Source: an uncultured Oscillospiraceae bacterium (lineage in GTDB: Bacteria > Bacillota > Clostridia > Oscillospirales > Oscillospiraceae). From it: a stretch of 11,394 nucleotides of DNA. Under the pieces are notes generated by a model. It was given only the letters and a program-made list of their open reading frames with translations, made no database searches and was not told the origin of the DNA. Positions within the stretch are counted from its first letter, which is position 1; each line of letters starts with the position of its first letter. The position numbers and the translations under genes were made by a program. Of the stretch, positions 6,702 through 11,394 are shown piece by piece. Location: contig CAJLCG010000077.1 of the NCBI GenBank assembly GCA_905205085.1, positions 1 to 11,394 on the forward strand. The letters run 5' to 3'.

Positions 6702-7232
6702 TTACTTTTTGGCGTCCTTGGCAGGCTTGGGGGACAGGAAGATGGACATGTGGCGTCCCTCCAGCTTCGGACTTTTATCCATCACGGCATTCTCGCCGCA
6801 GGACTCGGCAAACTTCAGCAGCAGATCCTGGCCGATGTTGGTGTGGGCCATCTCGCGGCCGCGGAACCGCACGGTCACCTTGCAGCGGTTGCCCTCGGAC
6901 AGGAACTTCTGGGCGTTGCGCAGCTTTACATTGAAGTCGTTGACGTCAATGCTGGGGGACATGCGGATCTCCTTGATCTCCACTACCCGCTGGTTTTTAC
7001 GGGCTTCCTTTTCGCGCTTGGTCTGCTCGAACCGGTACTTGCCGTAGTCCATCAGCTTGCATACCGGGGGCACAGCGTTGGGAGAGATCTTGACCAAGTC
7101 CAGGTTCTGCTCCTCAGCCATGCGCAGCGCCTCCTGAGAGGACATGATGCCAAGCTGCTCGCCGGTCTCAGAGATCAGGCGGACCTCCTTGTCCCGGATT
7201 TCTTCGTTGGTTTGATGACCTGTGTTAGCGAT
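6702..7232 (-). CDS. infC: Translation initiation factor IF-3, AUC start
   Basis: The product is full-length IF3, 176 residues, which keeps 30S subunits apart from 50S and proofreads start codons and initiator tRNA. The N-terminal domain holds NEEIRDKEVRLI (residues 9-20), GEQLGIMSSQEAL (24-36) and VPPVCKLMDYGKYRFEQ (54-70). The C-terminal domain includes the R-P-S-like RMSPSIDVNDF stretch and VTVRFRGRE. The first ATG in frame (7145) would remove 29 conserved residues, and no ATG, GTG or TTG lies between it and the ribosome-binding site. GGAGGT ends 8-9 bases before an ATC at 7232, so initiation at AUC is the best reading. Rare start codons on infC are known (AUU in E. coli) and allow IF3 to repress its own synthesis. 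Confidence 0.95.
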   Translation of the reverse strand: MANTGHQTNEEIRDKEVRLISETGEQLGIMSSQEALRMAEEQNLDLVKISPNAVPPVCKLMDYGKYRFEQTKREKEARKNQRVVEIKEIRMSPSIDVNDFNVKLRNAQKFLSEGNRCKVTVRFRGREMAHTNIGQDLLLKFAESCGENAVMDKSPKLEGRHMSIFLSPKPAKDAKK

Positions 7233-7392
7233 GGGAAAGCACCTCCAAACAAAAAAATAAACGCGGCTGCCGGAATGGCGCCCGCGTCACAAAAACCCCC
7301 GCCAAGTCTCCCTGGCGAAGAAGTGAAACCTTGTTAACCCTTTGGCTCTGGCCTGGGGTGAGGTACGGGGCACCGTTCCTGCTTTCTTTTGC
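7233..7392 (-). promoter_or_regulatory. infC operon leader RNA with attenuator
   Basis: About 160 bases of untranslated leader precede infC. They contain a GCCAGG-GAGA-CTTGGC hairpin (minus strand, about 7301-7316), followed by GGGGGTTTTT and then the intrinsic terminator at 7251-7287. In B. subtilis the same operon is regulated by L20 binding to a leader that mimics its 23S site, causing premature termination. The same logic is likely here, but I cannot confirm the L20-binding fold by eye; a CACCCC segment near 7355-7360 could compete for the G-run. Confidence 0.65.
7251..7287 (-). terminator. Intrinsic attenuator just before infC
   Basis: ACGCGG (7282-7287) pairs with CCGCGT (7261-7266), with an inner GCC/GGC helix, and is followed on the minus strand by TTATTTTTTT. 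It ends immediately before the infC ribosome-binding site, the position expected for an attenuator and not for an end-of-operon terminator. Confidence 0.85.
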
Positions 7393-7398
7393 TCGTAT

Positions 7399-7427
7399 AT
7401 TTTATCAGCGTCTCCTTCCATTGTCAA
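7399..7427 (-). promoter_or_regulatory. Consensus sigma-A promoter of infC operon
   Basis: A perfect TTGACA (7422-7427), a 17-base spacer and TAAAAT (7399-7404) on the minus strand. The start would be near 7392. Confidence 0.9.
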
Positions 7428-7491
7428 GAGTTATTTTATCTTTTTCTTTCCTCTGTCTCCCAGCCCAAAATATTTACATAACCAGGCACTT

Positions 7492-7614
7492 TTATCCGGC
7501 TTCTACAAAAAGTTTTACACACTTTCCACAGCACTTTCCACATTTTATTGTGAATTTCTGTTCTCTGTCTGCAATCTTCTCTTTTTCAGCCTTCCATTTT
7601 CTTCTTGATTCCAT
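7492..7614 (-). CDS. Possible small Cys-rich protein (40 aa), doubtful
   Basis: The stretch 7428-7662 between the infC promoter and the tsaD terminator is AT-rich and has no established gene. It does contain an unbroken 40-codon reading frame on the minus strand. The predicted peptide is basic (MESRRKWKAEKEK start) and carries a CGKCCGKC cluster (residues 25-32) that could bind a metal ion. Codons are AT-rich (AGA, AAA, ATA), unlike the neighbouring genes. A TATAAT (7649-7654) lies about 35 bases upstream, but no ribosome-binding site precedes the ATG and a frame of this length can arise by chance. The Cys cluster is encoded by the tandem repeat at 7519-7542. It may be a gene remnant or no gene at all. 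Confidence 0.22.
   Translation of the reverse strand: MESRRKWKAEKEKIADREQKFTIKCGKCCGKCVKLFVEAG
7519..7542 (-). repeat. Tandem 12-bp repeat with DnaA-box-like units
   Basis: On the minus strand TGTGGAAAGTGC is followed directly by TGTGGAAAGTGT (11 of 12 bases identical), and then by a TGTGTAAAA unit (7513-7521) that overlaps its end. The last differs from the DnaA-box form TGTGNATAA at one position, the other two at two positions. It may be a protein-binding site; function unknown. Confidence 0.4.
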
Positions 7615-7662
7615 CCTGTAAGGTTACATAATATCTTTATTTGTCTCTATTATAGAAACAGA

Positions 7663-7697
7663 AACGCTCCCGCATCACAGAGCTGTGCGGGAGCGTT
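7663..7697 (-). terminator. Intrinsic terminator downstream of tsaD region
   Basis: A perfect 12-bp stem (AACGCTCCCGCA with its complement, loop of 11) is followed on the minus strand by a modest T-rich stretch (TCTGTTTCT). It lies just beyond the last partial tsaD 3'-end copy, so it is probably the original end of the tsaD transcript. Confidence 0.75.
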
Positions 7698-7713
7698 CTT
7701 TGTCTTAGATGGT

Positions 7714-7746
7714 TCAGCCCAGAGAGATATCCCGGGTGGCGTAGGC
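7714..7746 (-). pseudogene. tsaD 3'-end fragment, copy A (11 codons)
   Basis: In frame this reads AYATRDISLG followed by TGA, identical in protein to the last ten residues of TsaD. Compared with copy B it differs at three silent codon positions and in the stop codon (TGA versus TAG). It has no start and is not expressed as a gene; it looks like a relic of another tsaD allele's end, adjacent to the terminator. Confidence 0.8.
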
Positions 7747-7865
7747 GTCTCGTCGTCGCGGGCTACGTATCATTCCCATCCGTGGGACGCGGATGGTCAT
7801 TCGCTCCGCCGCTCCTCCTCTTCCCGCCGAACCCGCTGGCGCTGGGCTTCGGCGTGAGATAGGAC
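7747..7865. other. GC-rich spacer between tsaD copies A and B
   Basis: No coding frame is convincing. Two inverted repeats stand out: CCATCCG (7776-7782) with CGGATGG (7790-7796), and CGCCGAA (7825-7831) with TTCGGCG (7848-7854), the second continued inward by CCC/GGG after one bulge. It may be an inserted intergenic repeat element or a former tsaD downstream flank. Confidence 0.4.
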
Positions 7866-7973
7866 CTACCCCAGAGAGATGTCCCGGGTAGCGTAGGCGT
7901 TCAGGTCCAGGCCCGCCACATGGCCGGCCTGATACTCATAAAACCCTTGGCAGCCGATCATGGCGGCGTTGTC
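7866..7973 (-). pseudogene. tsaD 3'-end fragment, copy B (36 codons)
   Basis: This segment reads in frame as the last 35 residues of TsaD plus a TAG stop, from DNAAMIG to DISLG. Against the real gene end (8126-8233) there are about 13 nucleotide changes. They fall in seven silent codons, the stop codon, and only two amino-acid changes (W314-K315 to Y-Q). That pattern is of two alleles that were both functional, not of a decaying duplicate. The copy has no start and begins abruptly at the GAC codon. Confidence 0.9.
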
Positions 7974-7975
7974 CT

Positions 7976-8124
7976 CCCCATGGAGCCAGCTCCATGGGGA
8001 CCCCTTCTATTTGAAATGCTCGGGCGGAATGAATCCGCCCTACGCCAAGGTTTTGCCACAGGCAAAACGCTTGTACGGCGCAAGCGCCGCCCCACCTTAC
8101 GGTGGGGCCCCGGCGACAACGCCG
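7976..8124. repeat. Train of six perfect hairpins between tsaD copies
   Basis: Six short perfect inverted repeats follow one another: 7976-7999 (10-bp arms), 8022-8040 (7-bp), 8050-8068 (8-bp), 8076-8089 (6-bp), 8089-8108 (8-bp) and 8111-8124 (5-bp). The third can be lengthened by CAAG/CTTG past a bulge. The GGGCGGA/TCCGCCC unit resembles palindromic intergenic repeats I associate with gut Clostridia (from memory, unverified). No open reading frame with a start signal covers it. It lies directly after the tsaD stop codon in the transcript. Confidence 0.8.
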
Positions 8125-8237
8125 CTTACCCCAAGCTGATGTCCCGGGTAGCGTAGGCGTTCAGGTCCAGCCCGGCCACATGGCCGGCCTTCCACTCATA
8201 AAATCCCTGACAGCCGATCATGGCGGCGTTGTCGCCG
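8111..8237. repeat. 15-bp inverted repeats flanking the tsaD 3' end
   Basis: Positions 8111-8125 are the exact reverse complement of 8223-8237 (the C-G-D-N-A-A codons of tsaD). An 11-bp part is also present at 7963-7973 in copy B. The last 32 codons plus stop of tsaD are thus bracketed by inverted copies, one of which abuts the stop codon. Confidence 0.85.
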
Positions 8238-9136
8238 CAGTACTTCAGTTCCGGCAGGTACAGCTTGTCCCCGCTCTTGGCGCAGGCGGCCTGGAGATCG
8301 GCGCGGATGCGGCTGTTGGCCGCCACGCCACCTGCCACCGCCAGACGTCCATAGCCCTTCATCCGGGCGGCCGCCATGGCCCGAGGCACCAGGGAATCGC
8401 TCACCGCCCGGCCAAAGCTGGCGGCAAAGTCTTGGAGAGACAGCTCCTCCCCCTTCTGCTGGGCGTTGTGGATCAGGTTCAGGCTGGCCGTCTTCAAGCC
8501 GGAGAAGGACATATCCAGCTCATGGCCGGCCACATGGGCCCGGGGCAGCTCATACCGGCTGTCATCGCCCCCCTGTGCAAGCCGGTCCATAGGACCACCG
8601 CCGGGGTAGCCGATGCCCAGCACCCGGGCCACCTTGTCAAAGCACTCCCCCGCCGCATCGTCTCGGGTACCGCCCAGCACCTCCATCTCAGTGTAGGACT
8701 TCACGTCCACAATAGCGGTGGTGCCGCCGGAGACACACAGACAGACAAAGGGGGGCTCCAGATCCGGGTGGGTCAGGTAGTTGGCCGCAATGTGTCCCCG
8801 CACATGGTGCACCGGAATCAGGGGCAGGTCCAGGGCCATAGATGCCCCCTTGGCAAAGTTTACCCCCACCAGAACCGCGCCGATGAGGCCGGGGGCATAG
8901 GTCACCGCGATGGCGTCCAGATCGCTCCGGGTCATTCCCGCCTGCTCCAGCGCCTGATCGGCCAGACCGGTCACCGCCTCCACATGCTTGCGGGAGGCGA
9001 TCTCCGGCACCACGCCGCCGTAGATGGTGTGCATCTCAATCTGCGAGGCCACACAGTTGGACAGCACGGTCCGCCCGTCCCGCACCACGGCGGCAGCGGT
9101 CTCATCGCAGGAGGATTCAATGGCTAAGATATTCAT
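8126..9136 (-). CDS. tsaD: tRNA t6A threonylcarbamoyltransferase TsaD
   Basis: The 336-residue protein is TsaD (Kae1/YgjD/Gcp family), which transfers the threonylcarbamoyl group to A37 of ANN-decoding tRNAs with TsaB and TsaE. The ASKHA-fold motifs are intact: LAIESSCDET (4-13), the metal-binding H111 and H115 in HHVRGHIAANY, the SGG nucleotide loop (136-138), GGTRDDAAGECFDKVAR (155-171), GGVAANSRIR (269-278) and D302 in GDNAAMIG. Length is usual. The ATG at 9136 has AAAGGAG upstream. It follows rimI by 32 bases, a common pairing, but tsaB and tsaE are not in the window. The 3' end is unusual: two further partial copies and a hairpin train lie downstream, and its last codons differ in silent positions from those copies, suggesting that the gene end has been replaced by recombination. 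Confidence 0.98.
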   Translation of the reverse strand: MNILAIESSCDETAAAVVRDGRTVLSNCVASQIEMHTIYGGVVPEIASRKHVEAVTGLADQALEQAGMTRSDLDAIAVTYAPGLIGAVLVGVNFAKGASMALDLPLIPVHHVRGHIAANYLTHPDLEPPFVCLCVSGGTTAIVDVKSYTEMEVLGGTRDDAAGECFDKVARVLGIGYPGGGPMDRLAQGGDDSRYELPRAHVAGHELDMSFSGLKTASLNLIHNAQQKGEELSLQDFAASFGRAVSDSLVPRAMAAARMKGYGRLAVAGGVAANSRIRADLQAACAKSGDKLYLPELKYCGDNAAMIGCQGFYEWKAGHVAGLDLNAYATRDISLG

Positions 9137-9168
9137 AGTAACTCCTTTATGGCAATCCCATGCCGAAT

Positions 9169-9633
9169 TCAGGCCTGGGGTACTCCGTTCTCTTGGAAAA
9201 ACCGGGTCATGATCACGGCGTCCTCCCGGGGTTTTTCATAGTAGTTCTTCCGCAGCCCCGCCTGGGTGAAGCCGTGCTTTTCATACAGGGCGATGGCCGC
9301 CTGGTTGGAGGCCCGCACCTCCAGGGTGAGAAAGGCCAGATTCGCCTCGCCAAACCGGCAGAACACATCCAGCAGGGCGCTGGCCACACCGTGGCGCCGG
9401 GCATCGGGCTCCACCGCTACGTTGTCGATGTATCCCTCGTCTACAATGACGTGCAGGCCCGCATAGCCCAGCACGTTGCCCTCCTCATCTTCGGCCACGA
9501 TAAAGCTGGCCTGGGTGTCAAACAGGGCGTCGGCAAGCATGTTCTCCGTCCAGGGACTGGAGAAGCAGGCCTGCTCCAGCCGGGCGATCTGCTCGATATG
9601 ACTGCGGTCCATGGGTACGATTTGATAGTACAT
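9169..9633 (-). CDS. rimI: RimI-like N-terminal acetyltransferase
   Basis: The 154-residue GNAT-family enzyme resembles RimI, which acetylates the N terminus of ribosomal protein S18 in E. coli. The acetyl-CoA loop (ARRHGVA, 78-84) follows the VAVEPDA strand, and the C-terminal signature LEVRASNQAAIALYEKHGF (104-122) contains the usual catalytic tyrosine position (Y117). The ATG at 9633 follows AGGAG by 8 bases. Placement directly before tsaD is typical for rimI and supports the name over a generic GNAT label; substrate is inferred from family and context. Confidence 0.92.
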   Translation of the reverse strand: MYYQIVPMDRSHIEQIARLEQACFSSPWTENMLADALFDTQASFIVAEDEEGNVLGYAGLHVIVDEGYIDNVAVEPDARRHGVASALLDVFCRFGEANLAFLTLEVRASNQAAIALYEKHGFTQAGLRKNYYEKPREDAVIMTRFFQENGVPQA

Positions 9634-9678
9634 AGTAAAAACTCCTGGTATGGATGAAATATAAAATTACAAATTGGA

Positions 9679-10107
9679 TTAGAAATCACCTTGCGGCTGG
9701 GCGATTTTTTTCTTCCTCAGCCGATGGATTCCATAAACTGCACAGGCCAGCAGGCTGCCCGCCGCCGGGGCGATGGAATACCGAAAAAGAACGGTCCATG
9801 TGATAATACCCCAGCCATGCACGCCAAACATTCCCTGAAGGCTCATCAGCGGTATAATCACCGTCAAAACGGGCAGCAGAACAGCACCTGCACTCTTTCT
9901 CCGGCACAGCAGCAGCTGCAAAGCAAAGAAGGGCACCCCATGTCCGCCCACGGCCAGCCAGAAAAAGGGCCGCTCCAGAGCGGCAAGGATGGGAATGGTG
10001 ATCGTTCCGCTCCAAAAACATTGGATATAAATAGAAAGCAGGAGCCCATAGGCCAGCAGACTCACCAGAAAGCTCCTCAGCAGCATACGATCTGTGCGGT
10101 TTTTCAT
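9679..10107 (-). CDS. Small four-helix membrane protein, unknown function
   Basis: I do not recognise a family. The 142-residue product has a basic N terminus (MKNRTDR) and four hydrophobic segments at about 9-30, 45-67, 74-92 and 112-128. It ends in a basic tail (HRLRKKK, 128-134), suggesting both ends are cytoplasmic. There are no obvious catalytic motifs. The start is well supported: AAGGAGG lies seven bases before the ATG, and a 17-spaced promoter is upstream. The AAGG of that site can pair with CCTTG just before it (loop TGA), which might lower translation. It is first in a probable operon with rimI (45-base gap) and tsaD. Confidence 0.75.
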   Translation of the reverse strand: MKNRTDRMLLRSFLVSLLAYGLLLSIYIQCFWSGTITIPILAALERPFFWLAVGGHGVPFFALQLLLCRRKSAGAVLLPVLTVIIPLMSLQGMFGVHGWGIITWTVLFRYSIAPAAGSLLACAVYGIHRLRKKKIAQPQGDF

Positions 10108-10177
10108 AAGACAACCTCCTTGTCACAAGGCTTGCGGCATATCGGCGGTTTCTTTCAGCGCATACTCGTATAGTTTA

Positions 10178-10206
10178 ATCATACACCATTCATCTGGTCC
10201 TGTAAA
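10178..10206 (-). promoter_or_regulatory. Promoter for membrane protein-rimI-tsaD operon
   Basis: On the minus strand TTTACA (10201-10206) and TATGAT (10178-10183) are separated by 17 bases, each five of six to consensus. The start would be near 10171, giving a leader of about 64 bases. Confidence 0.7.
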
Positions 10207-10368
10207 GCGTCCCTGCTGCCTGGGCAAATCACACAATTTTCACGGCTCTATTTCGTTAAAATCACGTTTTTTCATTTTTTACCAAGAAGATGAAACATTT
10301 CCCCCTCCAAATTCGTCTACTTTGTTGAAGCGGTTTTTCTCCGCTCCCCTGTTTTCCCTATCCAACCC

Positions 10369-10387
10369 GGAACGCGCTCTGCGTTCC
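10369..10387 (+). promoter_or_regulatory. Leader hairpin before SLH gene
   Basis: GGAACGC and GCGTTCC (loop GCTCT) form a perfect 7-bp hairpin eight bases before the AAAGG ribosome-binding site. A weaker AGCGG/CCGCT hairpin lies at about 10328-10344. The divergent gap 10108-10408 is otherwise AT-rich; I could not place a convincing plus-strand promoter in it. Confidence 0.4.
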
Positions 10388-10408
10388 CCCATCAGAAAGG
10401 ACATGATC

Positions 10409-11371
10409 ATGCTTCGACGCGCCCTCTCTCTCCTGCTTACCGCCTGTGCCCTGTGCGCCCTGCTGGTCCCCTCCAGCTTGGCCGCCACCATCCAGAGCAA
10501 TCAGGCTGTCTACCACCTGTCCCAGGACCCGGACGGGACGGAGAGCTTCCAATACTCCTCCACCCTGTCCCACACCCTCACCCTGCTTCCTCCCGGCACG
10601 GTGGTACGCAGCGACCTGGGCAATCAGCTGATCGTGGAGCGTTTTACTTACCGCTCCTCCTTTGGCTATTGGGCACTGGAGAGCACCCTGAGCGCCCAGG
10701 AGCATCTGACCGTGCGGGATCATAACTACGTCTACCACGTCATCACCCAGGATCCCCACTCCGGCAAGGCCATGGACGCCGGAGTCTGGGTCCGGGCTTC
10801 GGGAAGCGGCGGACTGAATTCCACCACCATCACCGGAGAACGGGTGGATGAGTGGGCGGTGGATCTGGTCAACGAGGCCATCGCCATGAACCTGATGCCC
10901 TCCCGCCTCAAGGGACAGGACCTGCGGGGGTCCATCAGTCGCCTGCAATTTGCTTCTCTGGCCGTGCGTCTGTACGAGGCCATGGGGGGCCAGGTGATTT
11001 CCGCCCCCAGCCACACCCCCTTTACCGACACCTCCGATCCGGAGGCAGGCAAGGCCTGGGCACTGGGACTGACCGCCGGCACCTCTGCCACCACCTTCTC
11101 CCCCTCCCAGCCCATCTCCCGGGAGCAAGCGGCCACCATGCTCTCCGCCGTCTACCGCAAGCTGGGCGGCAGCATCGAGGGAGCCTCCGCCTCCTTCGCA
11201 GACGACAGTTCCATCTCCTCCTGGGCCAAGAGCAGCGTGTACTTTATGGCCCGCCACGGCATCATCGTGGGTACCGGAGGCAACCGGTTCTCTCCCCAGC
11301 GCAGCGCCCAGCGTCAATCCTGCCTCATTATGGCCCTGCGCATGTCCCAGACGCTGCAAACCGCCCGTTGA
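10409..11371 (+). CDS. Secreted S-layer-homology (SLH) domain protein
   Basis: The 320-residue precursor starts with a Sec signal peptide (MLRR, hydrophobic 5-20, likely cleavage after SLA at residue 25). A lipobox-like LTAC at 10-13 is probably too early to be used. Residues 27-145 form a region of predicted beta character that I do not recognise. Three SLH repeats follow, at about 148-193, 204-254 and 262-313. SLH trimers bind pyruvylated secondary wall polymers and hold proteins on the cell surface. The conserved R of the TRAE-like motif is kept in ISRLQ, ISREQ and AQRQS, though the third is divergent. I chose the ATG at 10409 because AAAGG is eight bases upstream; the ATG at 10403 is too close. 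It diverges from the rimI-tsaD operon. Confidence 0.88.
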   Translation: MLRRALSLLLTACALCALLVPSSLAATIQSNQAVYHLSQDPDGTESFQYSSTLSHTLTLLPPGTVVRSDLGNQLIVERFTYRSSFGYWALESTLSAQEHLTVRDHNYVYHVITQDPHSGKAMDAGVWVRASGSGGLNSTTITGERVDEWAVDLVNEAIAMNLMPSRLKGQDLRGSISRLQFASLAVRLYEAMGGQVISAPSHTPFTDTSDPEAGKAWALGLTAGTSATTFSPSQPISREQAATMLSAVYRKLGGSIEGASASFADDSSISSWAKSSVYFMARHGIIVGTGGNRFSPQRSAQRQSCLIMALRMSQTLQTAR

Positions 11372-11377
11372 GCATTG

Positions 11378-11394
11378 AAAAAATCGCCCCCGCC
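11378..11394 (+). terminator. Possible left arm of terminator cut by window end
   Basis: Seven bases after the SLH stop codon an A6 run leads into TCGCCCCCGCC, the shape of the first half of a terminator. The second arm would lie outside the window, so this is a guess from pattern. Confidence 0.25.

Noticed and set aside
6444..7337. 297-codon plus-strand frame over rpmI and infC
   Set aside because: Antisense shadow of the ribosomal operon.
7513..7557. Replication origin based on DnaA-box-like units
   Set aside because: Only one unit is within one mismatch of the consensus; there is no dnaA/dnaN neighbourhood and no clear AT-rich unwinding element.
7331..7621. 96-codon plus-strand frame in the AT-rich gap
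   Set aside because: Phe/Ser/Leu-rich translation of pyrimidine-rich DNA, no start signal, and antisense to the infC promoter.
7976..8124. CRISPR array
   Set aside because: The palindromic units differ from one another and there are no identical repeats with regular spacers.
7920..8156. 78-codon plus-strand frame over the hairpin train
   Set aside because: Runs through tsaD fragments in antisense and through palindromes; no ribosome-binding site.
8102..9127. 341-codon plus-strand frame over tsaD
   Set aside because: Antisense shadow; tsaD on the other strand has all its catalytic motifs.

Overview
The window reads as chromosomal DNA of a GC-rich member of the Clostridia, probably Oscillospiraceae-like (relatives of Flavonifractor, Lawsonibacter or Pseudoflavonifractor). 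This is an inference from gene families and style: strong AAGGAGG ribosome-binding sites, an FMN-riboswitch-controlled ECF transporter, a GlnK/GlnL-type two-component system, an S-layer-homology protein, GC-rich genes and AT-rich intergenic gaps. No rRNA or tRNA gene is present to fix the taxon.

Layout. Positions 1-1013 hold a minus-strand riboflavin transporter gene (ribU) behind an FMN riboswitch and a good promoter. Positions 1057-2261 hold a plus-strand pair, a SLOG/YpsA-family protein and queuosine enzyme QueH, overlapping by ATGA and ending in a bidirectional terminator shared with the convergent gltS. Positions 2287-5993 are a minus-strand nutrient-sensing block: a GlnK-like sensor kinase and GlnL-like response regulator (overlapping by ATGA), a 277-bp gap with repeated motifs, then a sodium/glutamate symporter GltS. 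Positions 6048-7427 are the classic infC-rpmI-rplT operon on the minus strand, with a consensus promoter, a leader containing an intrinsic attenuator, an AUC start codon for IF3 and a strong terminator.

Positions 7428-8125 carry no conventional gene and are the most unusual part. Downstream of tsaD lie two extra partial copies of the tsaD 3' end. The copies differ almost only at synonymous positions, and the three use three different stop codons. They are separated by GC-rich spacers, one of which is a train of six perfect hairpins. Positions 8126-10206 are a minus-strand operon: a small four-helix membrane protein, rimI (N-acetyltransferase) and tsaD (tRNA t6A synthesis). Positions 10409-11371 encode, divergently, a secreted protein with three S-layer-homology repeats.

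Most genes are ordinary housekeeping or transport genes. The novelty candidates are the tsaD 3'-end repeat/hairpin locus, the SLOG-QueH coupling, the sensor-regulator-GltS arrangement with its repeated TTGAC motifs, and the control architecture of infC.
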